Origin: a bacterium
GTDB taxonomy: Bacteria; JAMCPX01
Direction: 5' to 3'
Length of the DNA stretch: 11,475 bases
Assembly (NCBI GenBank): GCA_021800575.1
Contig: JAJYYW010000015.1
Location: 1 to 11,475, forward strand
Shown one piece after another: positions 1 through 6,615 of the stretch. The position numbers were made by a program, and so were the translations under genes. The notes below the pieces were generated by a model that did no database searches, was not told the DNA's origin, and saw only the letters and a program-made list of their open reading frames with translations. Position 1 is the stretch's first letter; every line of letters begins with the position of its first letter.

Positions 1-1
1 G

Positions 2-558
2 GTTGCCGCCACACTTGCCGCGGCGCGCCTGCTCAGGCCGTCCCGGCTGTTCGCCGTCTTCCAGCCGCATCGCTACCAGCGTACCCAGCACCTCTGGCAT
101 GGGTTCGCCGGCGCGTTTGCGGACGCGGACCACGTGATTCTCACCGACATCTACGCCCCGGCCGGGGAGCCCCCCCTACCCGGCGTCACCAGCGCCGCTC
201 TGGCCAACTCCATAGAGGCCGCGAGTCGCGTCCCCGTCCGCCACATCCCCCAAAGGGACGCCGTCGCCCCGTACTGCGCGGCGGTGGCTCGGCCCGGTGA
301 TCTCTTTCTGGTCATGGGTGCGGGGGACGTCACGCTCGCGGCGCGCGCGCTGGCGAAGAGCCTGGCGGGGGACGGAGCGGAGCCCGGCCTACCCCCGGCC
401 GAGACCCGGCGCGTGATGGGGACGGACTCCGTCGGGCCAATTCCGGCCTGGGATCCGAAGGCCGTCTCCGCCGGGGTGCCGCCGGGACCCCGGGCGCGCG
501 GGGGCGCCCCCCCACGATGCTGTCGACCCGCCAGCGGGGACGGAGGAGGCGGCGCGCC
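2..558 (+). CDS. murC: UDP-N-acetylmuramate--L-alanine ligase, C-terminal fragment (cut at both ends)
   Basis: MurC adds L-alanine to UDP-MurNAc using ATP in cytoplasmic peptidoglycan precursor synthesis. The frame is open from base 2 and shows the C-terminal Mur ligase domain: a FQPHRYQRT motif (about bases 59-85), then AFADADHVILTDIYAPAGE, a GVTS segment and a late GDLFLVMGAGDVTLAARAL motif (about 296-350), all typical of the MurC C-terminus. The N-terminal and ATP-binding domains lie outside the window. After about base 370 the frame continues in proline-, glycine- and arginine-rich sequence I cannot match to MurC. No stop occurs before 832, because the frame runs into unrelated sequence at the join near 550. 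Base composition is far more GC-rich than the rest of the window. Identification is firm for 59-350; the true C-terminus is unknown. Confidence 0.85.
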
Positions 559-562
559 TGAG
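545..562. other. Probable chimeric join / rearrangement breakpoint
   Basis: Three things change here at once. The very GC-rich + strand murC sequence ends, the moderate-GC minus-strand block starts, and two convergent reading frames each lose their natural stop and read into the other's territory (the murC frame to 832, the PEP-synthase-like frame to 389). The minus-strand protein still resembles its family at TPVCDTLRR, so the break is at or just left of base ~560. The 8-base palindrome GGCGCGCC at 551-558 sits exactly at the change and could have been the shared sequence that caused a false overlap or an illegitimate recombination. An assembly artefact is the most likely explanation. Confidence 0.7.
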
Positions 563-2347
563 TGTATCACATACGGGCGTGTACTTCATGATCGCTGGTT
601 TTGGTTTTTCAACGGCATTCAGTTCGCGGACAGCGCCCCGGTAGATGTACGCCGAGGTCGCATCGACGGTGATCGTCTCGCCCTGCCTGATCGCCGATGT
701 TGCATCGACTGCGTCCGTTATGGCCGGAATATTAAACTCCCGAGCGATGGTTGCCAGGTGCCCCGCTATACCGCCGGTATCGGTCACGATGGCACTGACG
801 CTGTCCATGAACTGTACCAGGCGCGGCGATGAGTGGCGCGCAACAAGAACCGATCCGGCCGGTATGCTCCCGATGCCGGTTTCCTCCGTTACAATAAACG
901 CCCTGCCGATGCCGATACCCGGGCAAACCGTACTTCCCCGTTCCGAGATGACCTCGCAGCCCGCGATTTTTTTTCTTTCCCGGAGGGAGCGCACAGAAAA
1001 TCGCAGCGGCCTGGCCTGGAGGATAAACAGTCTTCCCTGTTCATCGATACAAAATTCTATATCCTGGGGCAGGACATAGGCGCGTTCTATAGTGACGGCG
1101 GCATCCGTGATCAACCGCAGGTGAAGTCCGTCCAGACAGGGCCCCTGCGTATCCCGCATCAGGGGAACGTTCCGGATCCCGCCGTTCGGATCCGGAACGA
1201 GCATACTGTTCTTTGGTGCGATCCGGGTATGCACGGGCAGGCCGCTGCTGCGATCGACCACATAGATGTCGGGGGTCGCTGTACCATCGACCGCAGATTT
1301 TCCAAGCCCGGCGACCGCACTGATAAAAACGGTGTCGTTTCCCGGATTATTCGGGTCCCGGGTATAGACGATGCCGGCGGCACTGGCGGGGATCATGGCC
1401 ATACACCCGACCCCCATCTTCAGTTCATACCCGGACAGTCCTTTATGTGCCAGGTACCAGAGTGCGGACGGATGGTACAGGCTCGCGAGCACCTGTTTGT
1501 ACGCCCGGGGTATGTTTTCCCTGCTCACGTTGAGCACACTCTCGTACTGTCCGGCAAAGGAGAGCGTGCTGTCCTCATGGATGGCGCTGCTCCGGACGGC
1601 AACCCGGGTATTTGGTTTTGTGGCCCGCTCCAGGTCGTTGTAAGCGTGGTCAATGGCTTGCAGGAGCGCTGTGGGTACCGTGCCGTTGAGAAGCATGGTC
1701 TGCAGCTTTTTGCTCGTGGATTCTATGCCCTGCCAGTCGTTGCGATCAAGCACACTCAGTGTCCTGCGGACCTTGTCCTCGATCCCGTTTTCCCGCATGA
1801 CGGCGTCGAATGCGTGGGTGGTGATGGCAAAACCCTCGGGTACGTTCATGCCCAGACTGTTCTTCAGGTCACCGAGGGTTGCGTTTTTTCCTCCGACATC
1901 GTCAACCATGCTTTTTGATATCGTCCGGTACGGAACAACGATCTCCTGCGTGCGCGGTGACGGACTTTTTTTTATTTCATGCTGTAGTTCCGCACTGATC
2001 CGTTCCAGCTGAGCATACAGCACACCGGAGGATCCGCCCGCGAGATGGTTGAGTCCTTTTATCAGGTGAAGGGCCTTCATGCTGATGCGGTCGGTGATAT
2101 CCTGCACATAGTCCAGGCCGAACAATCTGTCTCCGGCAAGCTGGTCTTCCAGTTCCCCGATGAGTTTTAAGATCTCATGATTGCAGGACAGCACCTCCTG
2201 GAAATCGTGGAGTTTTTGGACAATGAATAGCGAAGGGCCTGGTGGCGTGTCCGTGCGCGAGTTTCGTTCCGTTCCCGGGAAAAGATGTTGTACTATTCTT
2301 TTGATGCGGCGAACTAGAGCTGAGCTGATCGTGGATAGCCGGATCAT
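551..2347 (-). CDS. PEP-synthase/PPDK-like protein 1 (ATP-grasp plus phosphohistidine domains), C-terminus lost at the join
   Basis: About 597 native residues remain; the frame stays open to 389 in foreign sequence. Residues ~40-125 form a helical N-terminal region. Residues ~138-450 are a PPDK_N ATP-grasp domain with an intact VGGKNATLG (K154), VRSSA (R252), SFAGQ, GIVYTRDP and QDIE...ILQARP. Residues ~465-575 are the swivelling PEP-utiliser domain with GGIAGHLATIARE, where H530 is the expected phosphorylated histidine. In PEP synthase and PPDK, ATP phosphorylates this histidine, which then passes the phosphate to pyruvate. The acceptor domain is missing here, so the substrate cannot be read. 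By comparison with the paralogue at 6616-9228, about 250 residues are lost. The start ATG overlaps the tauE-like stop (ATGA, 2344-2347) and has no clear Shine-Dalgarno sequence, so translation is probably coupled to the transporter gene. Confidence 0.85.
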
Positions 2348-3399
2348 GCTTTTTGCGTTATTGTCTTTACTCTCTTTTCTCTCAATTCTTTGCGCGCGCC
2401 CTGAATCATTTTAACCGTGATATAGGTGCACAGCATGATAACGAGTCCAAAGATGATCACCGTGGATATACCGAGCAGCATCCGCTGGTTCGCCGGGAAT
2501 TTGTCGGCAAATTGTTTCAGGGCTATCGATACGAAAACACCGATGACCGACAGTCCGAAGGCGTATTTGATGGCGAAGCCCTTTATGTACTTCGTTGCAA
2601 TGGTCCCTATCTGGGCGCCGAATGCCGCTCCCAGTATCATGATCAGGGCTGCGGCAAGCTCGGTGCGGCCTTTCATCGTGTACGTGAAGGTGCCGTACAG
2701 TCCCGAAAACATCACGCCGTACAGGCTCGTTCCGACCGCCACATGCGTCGGACATCCGATAAGATAGATAAAGGCAGGCAGGACAATCAGTCCGCCGCCA
2801 ATACCGAGGGTCCCGGAAACAAGTCCTATCAGCAGGCTGATCAGCACCGGCAGCCATACCGAGCAATAGACACCGGCTGTTTTGAAGTGCATCATGGGCG
2901 GGATCTTTATCCGGTGCAGCCGCTTGTACCAGTCGATCCCGACGGCTGTTTCTTCGGTGGCACCGACGACGAACTGCTTCTTCTGTTTCGTAATGTCCGT
3001 AAAAACGGTCCACGATATCAGGACCAGCAAGACCATGTAACAGTACCGAATGACGCTACCCACCAGGCCGAGCTGTTCCAGGTACATGACGAGCCGTGCA
3101 CCCATCTCGACACCCACGAGCGTGCCAATGATCATGATCGTCCCGAGCTTGTAATCGACATTACCGAACTTCGCGTGGCGCATGGTCGAGACGATCGAAT
3201 TTGCCGACATCTGCGCAAGGTCCGTGCCGATTGCGAAACTGATCGGAAACCCCAAAATGTTGAGCCCGGGGGTTACCAGCCAGCCGCCCCCCATGCCGAA
3301 GAACCCGCCGATAACACCCACGCCAAAGCCCAGCAGGACAAGTCCCGGCCAGAATATCGTCACCCCGGATATCGGCATGTGCATGTAATACCATTCCAT
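2344..3399 (-). CDS. TauE/SafE family sulfite or organosulfonate exporter-like permease
   Basis: This 351-residue integral membrane protein has the TauE/SafE (DUF81) internal duplication: GFFGMGGGWLVTP at residues 32-44 and GTLGIGGGLIVLP at 196-208, each followed by an AIGT/AVGT motif (GTD 58-60, GTS 223-225). I count roughly eight or nine hydrophobic segments, with a hydrophilic loop at about 136-175 between the halves and a basic C-terminal tail. Family members are linked to export of sulfite, sulfoacetate or related sulfur anions; the exact substrate cannot be told from sequence. The start is supported by AAGGAG (3406-3411) six bases upstream. It lies 15 bases after the 101-aa membrane protein gene and overlaps the next gene by four bases, so it is the middle gene of a tight operon. 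Confidence 0.9.
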   Translation of the reverse strand: MEWYYMHMPISGVTIFWPGLVLLGFGVGVIGGFFGMGGGWLVTPGLNILGFPISFAIGTDLAQMSANSIVSTMRHAKFGNVDYKLGTIMIIGTLVGVEMGARLVMYLEQLGLVGSVIRYCYMVLLVLISWTVFTDITKQKKQFVVGATEETAVGIDWYKRLHRIKIPPMMHFKTAGVYCSVWLPVLISLLIGLVSGTLGIGGGLIVLPAFIYLIGCPTHVAVGTSLYGVMFSGLYGTFTYTMKGRTELAAALIMILGAAFGAQIGTIATKYIKGFAIKYAFGLSVIGVFVSIALKQFADKFPANQRMLLGISTVIIFGLVIMLCTYITVKMIQGARKELREKRVKTITQKA

Positions 3400-3414
3400 A
3401 CGGTTCTCCTTGTG

Positions 3415-3720
3415 CTACTTCGCCCGTGACTTGAGATCGAGGCCGGTCTTGCAGATCAAAAAATCTGCAACCGTGCCGAGGATAAACCCCACGATGGGGA
3501 TAATGAGGATTGTCACCAGGGCGCAGTAAAACTTGTTTTGATTATACAACTGGGCATACCAGAGTTCTATGCCGGAAAGTCCCTGCGTGTTCGCAGCATA
3601 ATTCAGAGGCTGTGCCTGTTCTGCCGCGGGCAGGGATACAGGGGATGTGAGCAGGAGACAAGAGAACATCATGACCGTCATGAGAACCGTTGAGCATCTT
3701 CGCAGGTATTTGGTTACCAT
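3415..3720 (-). CDS. Small secreted/membrane protein with signal peptide and one C-terminal membrane helix
   Basis: I do not recognise a named family. The 101-residue product starts with a basic n-region and hydrophobic core (residues ~4-28), then a plausible signal peptidase site after SLPAA (about 33). A short polar extracytoplasmic part with aromatic residues follows (about 34-65, including IELWYAQLYNQNKFY). One strong membrane helix spans about 66-90, and the tail (KTGLDLKSRAK) is basic and would lie in the cytoplasm. The mature protein is thus a single-pass protein with a small outside domain. It is the first gene of operon A, directly before the TauE-like permease, which suggests an accessory subunit or partner of that transporter (inference). 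The start is supported by GGAGGT at 3727-3732. Confidence 0.8.
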   Translation of the reverse strand: MVTKYLRRCSTVLMTVMMFSCLLLTSPVSLPAAEQAQPLNYAANTQGLSGIELWYAQLYNQNKFYCALVTILIIPIVGFILGTVADFLICKTGLDLKSRAK

Positions 3721-3726
3721 TGTGCC

Positions 3727-3732
3727 ACCTCC
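3727..3732 (-). promoter_or_regulatory. Strong Shine-Dalgarno sequence of operon A's first gene
   Basis: On the minus strand the bases read GGAGGT, six bases before the ATG at 3718-3720. This fixes the start of the 101-aa protein. Confidence 0.75.
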
Positions 3733-3742
3733 CTATCCTGTA

Positions 3743-3759
3743 TTTTGTATACAATATAC
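3743..3759. promoter_or_regulatory. Palindromic operator, copy A (TTTTGTATACAATATAC)
   Basis: The core TTGTATACAA (3745-3754) is a perfect 10-base palindrome. The 17-base string is identical to that at 9336-9352 in front of the second operon. It lies between the predicted -10 box and the first gene of operon A, covering the expected transcription start, a position typical of repression. The half-sites fit the TNGT-N(x)-ACNA pattern known for GntR/FadR-type regulators; that assignment is inference. No regulator of that type is encoded in the window. Confidence 0.65.
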
Positions 3760-3785
3760 ATATATCGGACGCCCGTTCTTGTCAA
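3757..3785 (-). promoter_or_regulatory. Predicted sigma-70-type promoter of operon A
   Basis: On the minus strand there is a perfect -35 TTGACA (3780-3785), a 17-base spacer, and TATGTA at 3757-3762 as a modest -10. TATATG, two bases earlier, is an alternative with a shorter spacer. The start of transcription would fall near 3750, inside the palindromic operator, about 30 bases before the start codon. Confidence 0.55.
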
Positions 3786-4013
3786 GCGTTATTCTTTGTG
3801 CTGGTTTTTACCAAAACGGCAATGCCTTTGCCGCCGCACCGGTGGTCCGGGCCTCCCCGTGTTGGCGCCATTCCTGCATTTAACTGCGTTGATACTCCGC
3901 CAGCCCGGCGGATCGGTGACTGACGGTGTTGTATTTCGATTGTAAAAAGCGAGGCAAACGTTTAGACTGTTCCCATGGAGGCAGGCGGCTACAGGGGACC
4001 CCCGGACAGGACG
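3786..4013. other. Non-coding region between the divergent operon A and the Mut7-C gene
   Basis: No convincing gene is seen. The only structure noticed is a short inverted repeat, TCCGCC-AGCCC-GGCGGA (3896-3912), without a T-run on either side, so not a good terminator. A + strand promoter for the Mut7-C gene must lie here, but I see no strong -35/-10 pair. Confidence 0.5.
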
Positions 4014-4466
4014 ATGGCATTCGTCGTGGACAGGATGCTTGGCGGGTTTGCAAAATGGATGCGGATCGCAGGCTTCGACACCTGGTACAGCAACCGGTAC
4101 AGCCGGGCCGGGCTGCGGGCGATATCCAACCAGACGGGGCGGCTTATCATCACCAGGGACACGTGGTTCGAGGCTCAACACGGCATCAAGGTCATGGTCC
4201 TGCGTGACAACGGAACGATCGGCCAGCTCAGGGAGTTCTTCGGGCGCTTTGGCGCTGCGCCTGATCCGGCACGGTACTTTACCAGGTGTATCCGCTGCAA
4301 CGACCTGCTGATACCCGCCGGCAGCGACGAGGTCAGGGACCGTGTGCCGCCGTTCGTGCTGTCCACGCAGCGGGTCTTTTCCCGCTGCCCTTCGTGCGAT
4401 CGGATCTACTGGGGCGGGACACACCGGGAACACATGCTCAAGACCCTGAACGTGATAGGGGGATAG
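4014..4466 (+). CDS. Mut7-C RNase domain protein (PIN-like, with zinc ribbon)
   Basis: The 150-residue product matches the Mut7-C (formerly DUF82) family. It opens with MAFVVDRMLGGFAKWMRIAGFDT, continues with LIITRDTWF and a DNGTIGQLREFF segment, and ends in a C-terminal zinc ribbon made of CIRCNDLL and CPSCDRIYWGGTHREHM. The N-terminal aspartate and the TRD aspartate are the sort of acidic residues that form the PIN-like active site. Family members are predicted ribonucleases, mostly uncharacterised in bacteria. I chose the ATG at 4014 because the family starts right at this motif and GGACAGGA precedes it; an in-frame ATG at 3975 would add 13 residues but lacks a ribosome binding site. The gene stands alone, divergent from operon A and convergent with operon B (17 bases apart). 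Confidence 0.85.
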   Translation: MAFVVDRMLGGFAKWMRIAGFDTWYSNRYSRAGLRAISNQTGRLIITRDTWFEAQHGIKVMVLRDNGTIGQLREFFGRFGAAPDPARYFTRCIRCNDLLIPAGSDEVRDRVPPFVLSTQRVFSRCPSCDRIYWGGTHREHMLKTLNVIGG

Positions 4467-4483
4467 TCCTCTTCAGGCGCCAT

Positions 4484-4906
4484 CTACCGGTACGGTGTAG
4501 CCTTTGTTTCCGCCCTGGTGATCCGGTCCTCCTGCTGTTTCTTCCGCTCGTACGCGTCGCGGATCTTTTTGACCAGATCGTCGATGTCCGCCGGTTTCAT
4601 GATATAATCGAATGCACCCTTTTTCATGCCTTCGATGCCGGACTGCACGGATGCATACCCGGTCAGCAGCAGCACCTCCATGAGGGGCTGGATCTTCTTG
4701 ATCTCACCGAGCAGGGTGATCCCGTCCATCTCCGGCATCCTGACATCGAGTATCGCAACATCGAATGGAACCGATTTGATTTTATCAAGAGCCTCCTGAG
4801 CGGTTGTCACAAAGGGAGCGTTAAACCCCCGTCTGGCAAGCCGTCTCGAGAGCGTTTCCACGAATTCCACCTCATCGTCGACCAGCAATATTGTCATACC
4901 TTCCAT
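4484..4906 (-). CDS. Single-domain response regulator (receiver only)
   Basis: This 140-residue protein is one CheY-like receiver domain. The acidic pocket is D10-D11 (LLVDDE), the phospho-acceptor is D54 (ILDVRMPEMDG), and the switch residues T82 (LLLTGYAS) and K104 (MKPADIDDL) are all present. Only a charged helical tail of about 20 residues follows; there is no DNA-binding or enzymatic output domain. It should receive phosphate from the kinase encoded 24 bases upstream and act through protein contact or as a phosphorelay intermediate (inference). GGGGAGG (4912-4918) lies five bases before the ATG. It is the last gene of operon B. Confidence 0.92.
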   Translation of the reverse strand: MEGMTILLVDDEVEFVETLSRRLARRGFNAPFVTTAQEALDKIKSVPFDVAILDVRMPEMDGITLLGEIKKIQPLMEVLLLTGYASVQSGIEGMKKGAFDYIMKPADIDDLVKKIRDAYERKKQQEDRITRAETKATPYR

Positions 4907-4911
4907 GGTTT

Positions 4912-4918
4912 CCTCCCC
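4912..4918 (-). promoter_or_regulatory. Shine-Dalgarno sequence of the response regulator gene
   Basis: The minus strand reads GGGGAGG five bases before the ATG at 4904-4906. It is a far better site than those of the two genes ahead of it in the operon, so the response regulator may be made in excess over the kinase (inference). Confidence 0.7.
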
Positions 4919-4930
4919 TGTACCTTGAAC

Positions 4931-6598
4931 TTATTTCGGACGTTTGACCGGCAGGCTGATGGCAAAGGTCGTTCCTTTTCCCGGCTCGCTTTCTACGGAG
5001 ATGTCTCCCCCGAAACTTTTCACGATCTCGTAACAGATCGAAAGACCGAGGCCCGTCCCTCCCTGATGCCGCTTGGTCGAGAAAAAGGGCTCGAATATCC
5101 GCTGCTGGTATTCCCTCGGTATGCCAGTGCCGGTATCGTGAACACTGATAACGATCGTCGTTTTGACCGTGCGCGTAACCAGGGTGATGGCGCCCCTGCC
5201 ATGAATGGAATCCATGGCGTTGGTAATGATATTCAGGAACACCTGTTCCATCTGCGATGCATTCCCGTACCACAGGGGGAGATCCGTATCGTACGTTCTC
5301 GTAATCTGGATGTTCTCATGCTTTGCCTCCTTTTCGAGGAAAAACAGGGCCTCGTCGAGCAGCTGGTTGATGTTGACCGGCTCGCTCTCTTCTCCCACGC
5401 GCCGCGAAAACCCCAGCAGTCTCGACGTGATGCCCTTGCAGCGTTCAACCTGTTTCCGGATCTGCCCGATACTTTTCTCGAACTCGCCGTAATCCGGCGC
5501 TGCGCCGCTGCCGGTATAGTCCTGTATCAGATCATGAATCCATCCCGCCTCATTACTGATGATGGCCGCCGGGTTGTTTATCTCGTGAGCGATGCCCGCC
5601 GCGAGCCTGCCGATCGCGGCCATTTTCTCCGCCTGGATCAACTGGTTGTTCAGGGTCGCCCGCTGCGTGTCCGCAGCGTACAGCCTGTTGGTAAACCACG
5701 TCGAGACAATCGAGGACAGGATGAAGATACACAGGATACCGCCGCCGAACAGGATCTCTCCGATCCTCATGGCGCCGGTCAGCGGCTCAACATTGTTTTT
5801 CATCGCCTGCAGAACAACAACGACCCAGTCACTGTCCGGTATCCACGACTGTGCGCAGTAAAACAATCTGTTCCTGCTGTCCCGCACTTCGGACAGCTTT
5901 GTTCCCGCGAACGGCCGGCCGGGCACGATAAAAGACTTTTCGGCGATCTCGCCGTCCTGCGCCGGGGGGATCTGATAAATCCCTTGTTCGTTCAGAATAA
6001 ATGCATCGACCGGTGCCTCGACCTCTGCAATCCGCATCAGGGACCTGAGGGCATCCGTATTGATCGTGCTCCGGATGATGAACGTTTTTCCATCGAACGG
6101 TTTTTTCACCGCGATGATGAAATGGGGAAATCTCCTGAACCCCAGGAACACGTCGCTCTTGTAACTGCCCCGGACCATCGCCTCCCGGAACCATTTTTCT
6201 TTCCGGTAGTCCATACCGCTCAGGTTGTAGGGCCCGACATAGCTGACCGACCGGCCGTTTTGATTGACGATACTGATATCGACGTAATCCCTGCCTTCCT
6301 TTTGCAGCGATTCAAATATCCGTTCGAGGTTGCTTCTGTTCCTGAGGTACTCGTAGGTGTACAGGTTGCCAAGAACGGACAGCTCCTCCGTTTTTTCCTT
6401 CACGAACAGTTCGATAGCGTCCTTGCGATTCTCCGCAATGTTGATCAGAACGCTCTCTATTTTACTGCGAATCGCCCTGGTGTAGTAGGAGGAACTCACG
6501 AGGTAAATGATGGTCAGGGGAAGTGTACTGACGATAAAAACGGTCAGGAACAGTTTGTACCTGAGCATCCGGTAGTGCCGTGGTCGGTTAGTATGCAT
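4931..6598 (-). CDS. Membrane-bound sensor histidine kinase with extracytoplasmic Cache-like sensor
   Basis: Residue numbers count from the longer start at 6619 (562 aa). TM1 is about 21-43, followed by an extracytoplasmic sensor at 45-275 that looks like a double Cache domain (FVKEKTEELSVLG, DISIVNQNGRSVSYVGPYNL, YRKEKWFREA, and a second DAFILNEQGIYQIPP repeat). TM2 is about 286-308. A HisKA dimerisation helix carries H345 in AGIAHEINNP. The HATPase domain has the N box (NIITNAMDS), G1 DTGTGIP (495-501), the F box FEPFFSTK (509-516) and G2 GGTGLGL (520-526). All catalytic motifs are intact. The ATG at 6596-6598 has GGAG four bases upstream; a GTG at 6619 would instead overlap the previous stop as GTGA but lacks a good ribosome binding site. 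It presumably phosphorylates the receiver protein encoded next; the ligand is unknown. Confidence 0.93.
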   Translation of the reverse strand: MHTNRPRHYRMLRYKLFLTVFIVSTLPLTIIYLVSSSYYTRAIRSKIESVLINIAENRKDAIELFVKEKTEELSVLGNLYTYEYLRNRSNLERIFESLQKEGRDYVDISIVNQNGRSVSYVGPYNLSGMDYRKEKWFREAMVRGSYKSDVFLGFRRFPHFIIAVKKPFDGKTFIIRSTINTDALRSLMRIAEVEAPVDAFILNEQGIYQIPPAQDGEIAEKSFIVPGRPFAGTKLSEVRDSRNRLFYCAQSWIPDSDWVVVVLQAMKNNVEPLTGAMRIGEILFGGGILCIFILSSIVSTWFTNRLYAADTQRATLNNQLIQAEKMAAIGRLAAGIAHEINNPAAIISNEAGWIHDLIQDYTGSGAAPDYGEFEKSIGQIRKQVERCKGITSRLLGFSRRVGEESEPVNINQLLDEALFFLEKEAKHENIQITRTYDTDLPLWYGNASQMEQVFLNIITNAMDSIHGRGAITLVTRTVKTTIVISVHDTGTGIPREYQQRIFEPFFSTKRHQGGTGLGLSICYEIVKSFGGDISVESEPGKGTTFAISLPVKRPK

Positions 6599-6615
6599 AC
6601 GGCTCCATAGCAGGC

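Noticed and set aside
517..561. Short + strand frame starting MLSTRQRGRRRRR, resembling the basic start of an FtsQ-like protein downstream of murC
   Set aside because: Only 14 codons before a stop at the join, with no ribosome binding site; too short and too low in complexity to support.
134..832. A 232-codon + strand frame read as one gene
   Set aside because: Only the first part is MurC; the part after about 555 is foreign sequence opposite the PEP-synthase-like gene, produced by the join.
833..1918. Long + strand open frame opposite the PEP-synthase-like gene
   Set aside because: No family features; the minus strand here has clear ATP-grasp and phosphohistidine motifs.
2353..3429. A 358-codon + strand frame opposite the TauE-like gene
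   Set aside because: It is the antisense shadow of a well-supported membrane protein; its product is highly charged and low in hydrophobic residues with no domain.
3896..3912. Inverted repeat TCCGCC-AGCCC-GGCGGA as a terminator
   Set aside because: Only six pairs and no T-run on either side, and no gene ends next to it.
4467..4500. CTACCGGTACGGTGTAG as a bidirectional terminator between the Mut7-C and response regulator genes
   Set aside because: The pairing is short and imperfect, it overlaps the end of the response regulator gene, and no T-run follows.
4286..6610. A 774-codon open frame on the + strand opposite the histidine kinase and response regulator
   Set aside because: The translation has no recognisable domain, is rich in R, H, D and P in an antisense-like pattern, and lies entirely opposite strongly supported kinase, receiver and Mut7-C genes. 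It is a shadow frame.
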